This document shows positions 41,442-48,605 of a DNA stretch of 64,000 nucleotides, in pieces; the stretch's first letter is position 1; every line of letters starts with the position of its first letter. The stretch is from NCBI GenBank assembly GCA_965116445.1, contig OZ220688.1:4278001-4342000 (forward strand). Direction: 5' to 3'. The position numbers and the translations under genes were made by a program. This DNA comes from Multivorans sp965116445 (GTDB taxonomy: Bacteria > Acidobacteriota > Thermoanaerobaculia > Multivoradales > Multivoraceae). The notes beneath the pieces are model-generated. The model saw only the letters and a program-made list of their open reading frames with translations. It was not told the DNA's origin and did not search any database.

Positions 41442-42716
41442 GTGACGCGTGTCGGTCTGGTGTGCAGCGAGGCGCTCGGCGAACGCGCAGCCGGTATCGG
41501 AATCCGCTACCTGGAGATGGCGCGCCGCCTTCCCGAGTTCGGATTCCACGCCGTCCTTGTGTCTCCCTGGCGTTCCGGGGAATCGCCGGACGTCGGGAGC
41601 CGGTCGGCGGAGGTACGCCAGCTCGGCTCCGCGCCGCTGGCGGTGTTGCTGGAGGACTGCGATGTGGCCGTGGCCCAGGGACAGTTGGCCAACGACGTGC
41701 TCCACGAGCTACCCGACTTGCCCACCGCGATCGATCTCTACGATCCCTTCCTGGTGGAGAACCTGACCCACTTCGACACGCTGGGACTTGATCCGTACCG
41801 GAACGATCATCGGACCTGGGTCCATCAGCTGGCCCGCGGCGATTTCTTCCTCTGCTCCTCGGCGGAACAACGCGCCTACTATCTGGGCTTCCTGACCGCC
41901 TTGGGCCGGGTGAACCCCCACCGCTACCGCGATGATCCGAGTCTCTCCGGCCTCATCGTCGAGGCGCCGTTCGGCGTTCCGGATCCGCTGCCTGACTACC
42001 GACCGTTGCTGCCGCCTCGGGCCGCGGGCGAGCGGCGGCTGTTGTTTGGCGGCCTGTACGACTGGTACGACCCGGAGCCCCTCCTCCAGGCCTTCGCTTC
42101 GCTGCCCGCGACGAACGCCCGTCTCCTGTTCGTTCGGCAGCCTCCGGGCGCGCAGGCGCCGCAACGGCTGCTCGAGGAAGTGGAGGCGCGAAGCAGGCGT
42201 GAGGATCCGGAACGGATCGGCTTTCTCGATTGGGTTCCAGTCGAGCGGCGCTACGACCTGTTGCGGGACGTGGACGCGCTGACGGCCTGCCATCGACCCG
42301 GGCTGGAGACCGATCTGTCGCTGCGCACCCGGTTCGTCGATGCCCTCGCGGTCGGCTGTCCGGTACTGACCACCGATGGCGGCACCGTGCCCCGCCTGCT
42401 GAAGGACTGGGATGCCGGTCTCGTGGCACCGTGCGGCGATGTCGAAGCGCTGAGAGCGGGTCTTGCCGAGTTGGTCGCTGGCGGACCGGAGGTCGAGGCG
42501 AGAGCGCTTCGAGGCAGGGAGCGGGCGCTGGCGACCTTCTCCTGGCAGCGCAGCCTGGCGCCGCTGGTTGCCTTCCTCGAGTCTCCGCGCGTCGATCCCA
42601 CCAAGCAGGAGTTCGCTTTCAGGCCCTCTACGGCGGCTCCGGCCGACGAACTCGGGTTCCGGCTGCGGCGCTGGTTTCGGACGCGTCTTGCGAGCGCGAT
42701 GGCGGCTGGCAGATGA
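41442..42716 (+). CDS. Glycosyltransferase, GT-B fold (GT4-like)
   Basis: 424 residues, GTG start. N-terminal Rossmann half VGLVCSEALGERAAGIGIRYLEMARRL resembles the GAGI-R-x-x-E-M-A pattern of GT4-like enzymes that take up cell-surface glycans; the C-terminal half has RRLLFGGLYDWYDPEPLLQAF and a sugar-nucleotide end LRTRFVDALAVGCPVLTTDGGTVPRLLKDWDAGLVAP-like segment. The usual E-x7-E pair is only partly preserved. It is co-directional with GT genes on both sides and overlaps the next by 4 nt. Confidence 0.78.
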   Translation: MTRVGLVCSEALGERAAGIGIRYLEMARRLPEFGFHAVLVSPWRSGESPDVGSRSAEVRQLGSAPLAVLLEDCDVAVAQGQLANDVLHELPDLPTAIDLYDPFLVENLTHFDTLGLDPYRNDHRTWVHQLARGDFFLCSSAEQRAYYLGFLTALGRVNPHRYRDDPSLSGLIVEAPFGVPDPLPDYRPLLPPRAAGERRLLFGGLYDWYDPEPLLQAFASLPATNARLLFVRQPPGAQAPQRLLEEVEARSRREDPERIGFLDWVPVERRYDLLRDVDALTACHRPGLETDLSLRTRFVDALAVGCPVLTTDGGTVPRLLKDWDAGLVAPCGDVEALRAGLAELVAGGPEVEARALRGRERALATFSWQRSLAPLVAFLESPRVDPTKQEFAFRPSTAAPADELGFRLRRWFRTRLASAMAAGR

Positions 42717-44071
42717 CCACGGGGTCCTTCGCCGGCCGGAAACGGATCGACAGCGTCGACGTCCTGGTGGTGAGCTGGAACGGTCGCCACCACCTGGAGA
42801 CCCTCCTGGCGGCACTTGAGGCTCAGCAGGTTCCCGGCGTCGCGGTGAGAATCAGCTTGTTCGACAACGGTTCGACCGACGGCACGGTGACCTGGGTCCG
42901 GTCCAACTATCCTCGCGTGGACGTGATCGCCAACCCGACCAACGTCGGCTTCAGTGCAGCGAACAACCGACTGGCGGAGAGAAGCAGCGCCAGTGCGCTG
43001 GTACTGGTCAACAACGACACCCGGCCGCGGCCGGACTGGCTGGCCCAACTGGTTGCCGGGTTGGCCGAAGCCCCGGCCGACGTAGCCGCGGTTTCGGGCG
43101 GCATCGTCAACTGGAAGGGCAACCGACTGGACTTCGGCCGAGGCGTGATGACTTTCGACGGCCACGCCTTCCAACTCGACTACCGCCGACCGCTGGATGC
43201 GATCGAGCTGCCCGAGGAGGGCTGTGAACTGCTGTTCCCATGCGGCGGGAACATGATCGTCCGTCGTGACTCCTACCTCGCGGCGGGCGGTTTCGACGAG
43301 TCGTACTTCGCCTACCTGGAGGATGTCGATCTCGGCTGGCGGCTGTGGTCGGCTGGTGAGCGTGTGCTGTCGGCGCCCGGGGCGGTTGTGCACCATCGCT
43401 CGATGGCCACGAGCAAGCTGCTGGGGAATGCCAACCGTGGCCTCCTGTTCGAGCGCAACGCCTATCTCACGGCGTTCAAGAACTACGATGCGGAACTGTG
43501 GCCGCAAGTGATGCCGGTGGTGCAGATGGCGCTGATTGGCCGGGTCCAGCACCTGCTCGCGAACCGCAACCCCCACGGTCAGGAACTGGCCGTCGACCCG
43601 TACGCCGCCCCGATGGACGGGTATGGCGGTGTTGTCGCCGCAGGCGTTGCTGGAGGCGGCGGAGATGGCGGTGCGAGGCGGAGGCCCGCCATGGGCTCCT
43701 CGGCGCGCGATGCATGGGAGCGGCTCCGGTACATCGTCGCGCTCCGCACCAGGCTGAGGCGTTTCGCGCGGCCGCACACCGGACTTCCAGTTGGCGTGCC
43801 TGCCATTGTCGACGATCAGACTTTGGCCCAGGTACGAGCCGTGTCTTCGATCATTCGCGGGCTCGATAACGCCGCGGAACAACGGCGTCGGATCCAGGCG
43901 AGACGCCGGCGCCCGGATGGTGAGATCTTCGAGCGCTTCCCGCTCTATGTCGTGCCCACCTATCCGGGCGACGAAGAGCTGTTCGGAAGTTCCGGGTTTG
44001 AGGCCATGTGGCCTGAAGGGCTGACTTTGGTGCGTCGCAGCCTGGAGGAAGTGATGGAGGTGGAACAGTGA
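42713..44071 (+). CDS. Glycosyltransferase family 2 (rhamnosyltransferase-like)
   Basis: 452 residues starting at ATG 42713 inside the previous stop. VDVLVVSWNGRHHLETLLAAL, FDNGSTDGTVTWVR, NPTNVGFSAANNRLAE, LVNNDTRPRPDWLAQLV (Asp metal site) and FPCGGNMIVRRDSYLAAGGFDESYFAYLEDVDLGWRLW are the standard order of wbbL-like GT2 enzymes. The last 130 residues are Gly/Arg-rich and predicted flexible. Possible rhamnosyl or related transfer fits the rfbD and rmd-like genes at 46783-48605 (inference). Confidence 0.85.
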   Translation: MTTGSFAGRKRIDSVDVLVVSWNGRHHLETLLAALEAQQVPGVAVRISLFDNGSTDGTVTWVRSNYPRVDVIANPTNVGFSAANNRLAERSSASALVLVNNDTRPRPDWLAQLVAGLAEAPADVAAVSGGIVNWKGNRLDFGRGVMTFDGHAFQLDYRRPLDAIELPEEGCELLFPCGGNMIVRRDSYLAAGGFDESYFAYLEDVDLGWRLWSAGERVLSAPGAVVHHRSMATSKLLGNANRGLLFERNAYLTAFKNYDAELWPQVMPVVQMALIGRVQHLLANRNPHGQELAVDPYAAPMDGYGGVVAAGVAGGGGDGGARRRPAMGSSARDAWERLRYIVALRTRLRRFARPHTGLPVGVPAIVDDQTLAQVRAVSSIIRGLDNAAEQRRRIQARRRRPDGEIFERFPLYVVPTYPGDEELFGSSGFEAMWPEGLTLVRRSLEEVMEVEQ

Positions 44072-45045
44072 CCGGACCGCCAGGGTGGAGCGTGGTGATT
44101 CCGACCTTCAACCGCCTGCCGGCGCTCCGTGAGGTGATCGACGCACTCCACCGGCAGGAGGGACCGCGGTTCGAGGTGATCGTGGTCAACGACGGCAGTT
44201 CGGACGGTACGGCGGACTGGCTGGACGAACAGGCCGCCGCCAGCGACGCCGGCGGGACCGGGCTTCGGGTTCTGCACCAGCCGAACCGGGGACCTGCCGT
44301 GGCCCGTAACCGGGGTGTTTCGGTGGCTCGGGGCCGGTGGGTGGCCTTTCTCGGTGACGACACCGTCCCCGCTGCGGGATGGTTGGCGGCCCATGCCCGG
44401 GCTCAGGAGGGAGAACTCGCGCGGGAGATTCGGTCCGCAGGAGGATGCGTCGGAGTGATCGGCAGGACGGATTGGCATCCTCGGATGCGTCGCACGCCCT
44501 TCCTCGAATACATCAACGAGCACGGGCTTCAGTTCGGCTTCGGCCTGATCGAGGATCAGGACAACGTGCCGTTCAACTTCTTCTACACGTCGAACCTGTC
44601 GGTCGACCGGGAAGCGATGGCGGCGGAGCCGTTCGATCCGGCGTTTCCCTTTGCGGCCTGGGAGGATGTCGAGGCCGGCTACCGGCTCACGGCGCATGGC
44701 CTGCGGCTGCTCTACCGGCCCGCGGCCCGCGTGGCGCACGACCACCCGACCGATCTGGCGCGGTTCGCGCAGCGGCAGTACCGATCCGGCTACTGCGCGG
44801 TCGTGTTCTTCCGCCGCCACGAACAGCTCGGGCCCTTTCTTGGGATGCAGAACGGCCAGCCCCCCCTGGCGGGAGGCGCCGCGGAGCGCGCCCTGCTGTG
44901 GGCCCAGGAGTGTCTGGCGCGCGCGTTGCAGGGAATGCCGTTCAGATTGCCCCGGCTCTGGGAGAAGACGATGCGACACTACTATCTGGAAGGACTGAGG
45001 AACGGCTGGTCCGACGGCGCCGGTCTGGACCAGGGAGGGACGTGA
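44068..45045 (+). CDS. Glycosyltransferase family 2
   Basis: 325 residues, GTG start overlapping the previous stop (GTGA). SVVIPTFNRLPALREVIDAL, VIVVNDGSSDGTADWLDEQ, NRGPAVARNRGVSVARGRWVAFLGDDTVPAAGWL and FAAWEDVEAGYRLTAHGLRLLYRP match the GT-A fold with its DxD-like GDD. C-terminal helices may dock to the membrane. Fourth and last transferase of the run; acceptor unknown. Confidence 0.86.
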   Translation: MTGPPGWSVVIPTFNRLPALREVIDALHRQEGPRFEVIVVNDGSSDGTADWLDEQAAASDAGGTGLRVLHQPNRGPAVARNRGVSVARGRWVAFLGDDTVPAAGWLAAHARAQEGELAREIRSAGGCVGVIGRTDWHPRMRRTPFLEYINEHGLQFGFGLIEDQDNVPFNFFYTSNLSVDREAMAAEPFDPAFPFAAWEDVEAGYRLTAHGLRLLYRPAARVAHDHPTDLARFAQRQYRSGYCAVVFFRRHEQLGPFLGMQNGQPPLAGGAAERALLWAQECLARALQGMPFRLPRLWEKTMRHYYLEGLRNGWSDGAGLDQGGT

Positions 45046-45986
45046 TGAGAGGACACGGATGCACCACGCTGGTTCGTCGCGCGTCGGCGCCGGCGATTGC
45101 TTTCCTGTTGGGCCTTGGGCTGGCCGGGGGAGCGGAGGCGACCCCGGGAGCACACGATGCCGTGGCGGGGATCGCCAGGGCGGCGGCCGTTTCGGTGCCG
45201 GTCGCTATCGAAGCCAGCGACCGGGGTGAACGCCGGGAAGGCGCCCGCAAGAGAGGCAGAACCCGGTCGCGGGCGATCTACCGTCCCTACTACGGCTCAT
45301 TCGGCTGGTACGGGGGTTTCGGTTCGTTCTGGCCCTACTACTTCTCTCCGTACAGTCACTACGGCGCCTACGCCTGGGGACCGGAGCGGGCCGGCTTCGC
45401 GGTGCCCAATGCGGGCGCGTTGGATATCAACACGAAACCGAAGAAGGCATCGGTCTACCTCGATGGCGAGTTGATCGGACGCGTGGGCGCGTTCGACGGC
45501 TTCCCCCGGTATCTGTGGCTGCGTGAGGGAAGCTACCGGTTGGCGATCTTCATGGAGGGCCATGTCACCCTGGAGCGGAACATCAGCGTTCGCCCCGGCG
45601 TGGTGATCAAGATCGACGAGGACCTCGTCCCCGGTCAGGCTGTGCAGCCGCAACTGCCCGCGCCGGCGCCCGCCGGCGCACGGACCGCGCCTGCCGGCGA
45701 GTCCTGGAGAGTCGAGAACCGCGGCCAGCCGATCGATCAGGATCAACGCAGCACGCCGGCACGCCTGATGGTCGAAGTCCAACCGGCCGACGCGGTCGTG
45801 TACCTGGACGGGCGACTACTGGGCAGCGGCGCCCAACTGGCGAATCTCCATTCGCCCCTGATCATCGATCCGGGTACGCACCGCCTGGAGGTGACACGCC
45901 CAGGTTACGAAGCGGCGGTGCGCGCCTTCAACGCGACCAAGGGCGAAGACGTGTCGCTTCGCGTCGAACTCCAGCAGCAGGAGTGA
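45045..45986 (+). CDS. Secreted protein with two PEGA domains
   Basis: 313 residues starting at ATG 45045 (TGATG overlap with the previous gene; GGGAGGGA upstream). A signal peptide ends near GAEA-TPG. A Tyr/Gly/Phe-rich stretch (about 85-115, YRPYYGSFGWYGGFGSFWPYY) precedes PEGA domain 1 (about 124-195, LDINTKPKKASVYLDGELIG ... GHVTLERNISV) and PEGA domain 2 (about 240-310, MVEVQPADAVVYLDGRLLG ... PGTHRLEVTRPGYEAAVRAF). PEGA domains are beta-sandwich modules of envelope proteins. The coupling with glycosyltransferases suggests it may be glycosylated or handle surface glycan (inference). Confidence 0.8.
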   Translation: MRGHGCTTLVRRASAPAIAFLLGLGLAGGAEATPGAHDAVAGIARAAAVSVPVAIEASDRGERREGARKRGRTRSRAIYRPYYGSFGWYGGFGSFWPYYFSPYSHYGAYAWGPERAGFAVPNAGALDINTKPKKASVYLDGELIGRVGAFDGFPRYLWLREGSYRLAIFMEGHVTLERNISVRPGVVIKIDEDLVPGQAVQPQLPAPAPAGARTAPAGESWRVENRGQPIDQDQRSTPARLMVEVQPADAVVYLDGRLLGSGAQLANLHSPLIIDPGTHRLEVTRPGYEAAVRAFNATKGEDVSLRVELQQQE

Positions 45987-45987
45987 C

Positions 45988-46093
45988 GTTGGCCCAGCGC
46001 CTCGTCGACCTCGGCCAGCAGACCGGTGTCGGCCTTCGTGTAGCGCCGACAAAAGGCATGAGCCTGCGCGGCCCGGCGGTCCCGGAGGCGGCC
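45988..46093 (-). mobile_element. 106-bp transposase remnant
   Basis: The minus strand encodes GRLRDRRAAQAHAFCRRY followed by TKADTGLLAEVDEALGQ, matching residues 87-120 of the transposase at 13225-14496 with a few substitutions and 35 codons without a frame break. Similarity stops sharply at both ends (13480-13585 equivalents). It begins one base after the stop of the PEGA gene. It is a dead fragment from an older copy of the same or a close element. Confidence 0.85.
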
Positions 46094-46133
46094 GTTTGGA
46101 CATAGAAAAGTTGCCATGCTACCATGATTTGTT

Positions 46134-46703
46134 ATGGCCCAAGGAATCGCGAGCCCTGCGCAGGCGCCGGCCGGTGCGCCGGCTTGGCCCGCGCCGCGCA
46201 CGGTTGAACCACACCGGGTCCTGATCCCTTCGCCGCTCGGTTCTCTGGGACTCGAGTTCGTCGGCCGGTCGGTGACGCGGCTGGTCATTGATCCGGCGGA
46301 CGCAGAGAAGGTCCTGTTCCCCACCCTGGGCGCGGTGGAGACGACGGAGTTCATGGACGAGGCGCTGGGCCGGCTTTCCGAGTACTTTGCGGGCGCCCGG
46401 CGCAACCTCGACCTGCCCTACGATCTCGACCGGATCGGGTTGGACGCTCTTTCGCGCCGGATCTTCGAGGAGGCGGCGCGGATTCCCTATGGTCTGACCC
46501 GCACCTACCGCAACGTGGCGACATCGTCGGGCCGTACGGGGGCCTATCGACTGATCCGGTCGAAGCTGATGGCGAACCCCTTGCCGATCCTCGTGCCGTG
46601 CCACCGGGTCGTGCCTCGCCGCAGCGGCCCTGGTTCCTACATCGGCGGCGCCAAACGCAAGGCCCAGCTACTCGCACTGGAGCGAGGCAACGCGGCGGCC
46701 TAG
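46134..46703 (+). CDS. ogt: Methylated-DNA--protein-cysteine methyltransferase
   Basis: 189 residues with the suicide motif PCHRV (Cys156) inside NPLPILVPCHRVVPRR, the helix-turn-helix arginine-finger region YGLTRTYRNVATSSGRTGAYRLI and GSYIGGAKRKAQLLALE. It removes O6-alkyl groups from guanine in DNA by transfer to its own Cys. The N-terminal 30 residues are Ala/Pro-rich and unusual. AT-rich DNA (46094-46133) before the ATG probably holds its promoter. Confidence 0.9.
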   Translation: MAQGIASPAQAPAGAPAWPAPRTVEPHRVLIPSPLGSLGLEFVGRSVTRLVIDPADAEKVLFPTLGAVETTEFMDEALGRLSEYFAGARRNLDLPYDLDRIGLDALSRRIFEEAARIPYGLTRTYRNVATSSGRTGAYRLIRSKLMANPLPILVPCHRVVPRRSGPGSYIGGAKRKAQLLALERGNAAA

Positions 46704-46709
46704 GAGCGT

Positions 46710-46782
46710 GCGCGGCAGAAACTGGGTGCGCCGGCCTTCGGCATCCGGCGCGAAGCGCCGGCTTCCGGATCTTCTGCCGCGC
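46710..46782. repeat. Nested palindrome with interspersed repeat copy 5 in a convergent gap
   Basis: GCGCGGCAGAA (46710-46720) pairs with TTCTGCCGCGC (46772-46782). Inside lies ACTGGGTGCGCCGGC (46721-46735), then ATCCG, and an inner stem (CCGGCGC 46745-46751; GCGCCGG 46755-46761). The outer arms are not present around the other copies, so they may be a host sequence or an extension of this copy. It probably also ends transcription from ogt and from the minus-strand operon. Confidence 0.65.
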
Positions 46783-47730
46783 CTAGCGGGGCGGGGCGTT
46801 CCTCGCGTCCTCCCAGATCGCCTCGAGGGCCTGATCGAAACTACGCCGCGGGCGCCAGCCCAGAGCCTGGAGGCGACTTGCGTCGCCGCAGAGGACGGGA
46901 ACGTCCGCGGGCCGCAGGCGGTCGGGATCCTCGCGAATCTCGGTCGAAACGCCGCTGATCTCGATCAGTCGGCCTAGCGCCGAGGCCAGCTCGACGGCCT
47001 CGCCGCGCGCGACGTTGTAGGCGCGGCCCGGTTCGCCGCGCTCGACGAGGATGGCGTAAGCCTCCGCCCCGTCGTCGACGTGGACGAAGTCGCGGCGCGA
47101 AGTGAGGTTGCCGACGCGAAGCAGGGGCTCCCTGCGCCCGGCGTCGATCTCGGCCAGTTGGGCAGCGAAGGAGGGGAGCGCGAACTGGACGCTCTGGCCG
47201 GGGCCGATCAGGTTGAAGGAGCGCGCGGCGACCGCGCCCTGGCCGAGGGCCAGCCGCTCGGCGGCGGCCTTGGTCACCGCATAGGGAGACCGGGGCCGGA
47301 GGGGGCGTTCTTCTCCGGCCGGGAGTTCGTCCTCGGGCACACGGCCGTAGACCTCGGCACTCGAGGCGACGATCAGACGGCAGGAGTCGGAAAGCGCGCG
47401 CGCCCCGGCGGCGACGAACTCGGACCCCTCCACGTTGACCCGGTAGTAGTCGTCGATTCGTTGCCAGGAGGCGCCGACATCCGAGAGTCCAGCAAGGTGC
47501 ACGACCGCATCCGGCGCCTGCGCCCCGAGGACCCGCTCCACCTCGCCGCGGTCGCAGATGTCGAGTTCGACCCGATCGCACCCGTCCCGAAGGGAGGCGG
47601 ATAGCTGAAACTCGGGCGGGGCGGTCCCGGGGGCATGGCAGGCGACGACGCTGGCGCCGCTTTCGAGCAGCCGGGGCACGAGACGTCCGCCGACGAAACC
47701 CTCGGCGCCGGTGACGAGCACGCGGGTCAC
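46783..47730 (-). CDS. NAD-dependent epimerase/dehydratase, GDP-4-dehydro-6-deoxymannose reductase-like
   Basis: 315 residues of an extended SDR. VTGAEGFVGGRLVPRLL (nucleotide loop), DAVVHLAGLSDVGASW, VASSAEVYG, SPYAVTKAAAERL (Tyr-x-x-x-Lys) and a C-terminus LRPADVPVLCGDASRLQALGWRP, which is typical of Rmd (GDP-D-rhamnose forming) and related GDP-sugar enzymes. GTG start at 47730 overlaps the rfbD stop. Exact sugar is inferred, not proven. Confidence 0.78.
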   Translation of the reverse strand: MTRVLVTGAEGFVGGRLVPRLLESGASVVACHAPGTAPPEFQLSASLRDGCDRVELDICDRGEVERVLGAQAPDAVVHLAGLSDVGASWQRIDDYYRVNVEGSEFVAAGARALSDSCRLIVASSAEVYGRVPEDELPAGEERPLRPRSPYAVTKAAAERLALGQGAVAARSFNLIGPGQSVQFALPSFAAQLAEIDAGRREPLLRVGNLTSRRDFVHVDDGAEAYAILVERGEPGRAYNVARGEAVELASALGRLIEISGVSTEIREDPDRLRPADVPVLCGDASRLQALGWRPRRSFDQALEAIWEDARNAPPR

Positions 47731-48605
47731 GACTCGGCCTTGCCTTGCCGCAGGCGGTCGAGGTACGCATCGAGGCCGGGTCGCCAGCTCTCGGCCTCAC
47801 GGTGTGCCAGAGCCTCGAAACGCGCCGTATCCAGGACGGAGTACGCGGGCCGAACGGCCGGCCGGGTCAGCTCGGAAGACGAAATGGGAGCGATGGGCAC
47901 GTTCAGTCCGAGGGCCTCGGATATGGCGACGGCGAAACCGTGCCAGGACGTCGCGGGCGTGTTGCAGTAGTGGACGATACCGGAGGCACCGGCTGCGTCC
48001 AGATCGACCAGCGCCCGCGCCAGGTAGGGGGCGTAGGTGGGACAGCCGACCTGATCCGACACGACCCGCAGGGACTCGCCCCGGCCGATGCGCGAAGCGA
48101 TCGCGGAAACGAAGTTCCGACCCTCGGGGCCGAAGACCCAACTCGTGCGGACGACGAGACCGCCGGCCTCCAGAACACCTCGCTCGGCACCGAGCTTCGA
48201 ACGGCCGTAGGCGGTTTGCGGCGCGGTGGCGTCGTTTTCGCGGTAGGGCCGCCGGCCACGGCCGTCGAACACGTAGTCGGTGGAAACCTGGATCAGGCGG
48301 CAGTCGGACGGTAGGGCCGCGGCCAGCCGGCCGGGGGCGTGGCCGTTGACTTCCATCGCGAGTTCGAGGTCGCTCTCGCAACCGTCGACATCCGTGTAGG
48401 CGGCGCAGTTGTAGACGGCACGGGCTCTGAACTCGGCGGCAATCGCGGCGGTCGCGTCCGTGTCTCGGAGATCGGCGCGGGCGCGGTCGGCGGCGAGGAC
48501 TTCCGTGTCCCGCCGACGCAGTTCGTCGGCGACCTCGCGTCCGAGCTGACCCGCTGCCCCCAGCACGAGCGCTCTGGGAGCCTTGCCACCGGTGTGGGCG
48601 ATCAC
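47727..48605 (-). CDS. rfbD: dTDP-4-dehydrorhamnose reductase
   Basis: 292 residues from the GTG at 48605, which overlaps the lptD stop (GTGA). LVLGAAGQLGREVADEL, NCAAYTDVDGCE, QVSTDYVFDG, TAYGRSKLGAERGVL (Tyr-x-x-x-Lys), VVRTSWVFGPEGRNFV and SDQVGCPTYAPYLARAL are strongly RfbD/RmlD. It makes dTDP-L-rhamnose, a surface-glycan donor. rfbA, rfbB and rfbC are not in the window. Confidence 0.92.
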   Translation of the reverse strand: MIAHTGGKAPRALVLGAAGQLGREVADELRRRDTEVLAADRARADLRDTDATAAIAAEFRARAVYNCAAYTDVDGCESDLELAMEVNGHAPGRLAAALPSDCRLIQVSTDYVFDGRGRRPYRENDATAPQTAYGRSKLGAERGVLEAGGLVVRTSWVFGPEGRNFVSAIASRIGRGESLRVVSDQVGCPTYAPYLARALVDLDAAGASGIVHYCNTPATSWHGFAVAISEALGLNVPIAPISSSELTRPAVRPAYSVLDTARFEALAHREAESWRPGLDAYLDRLRQGKAES

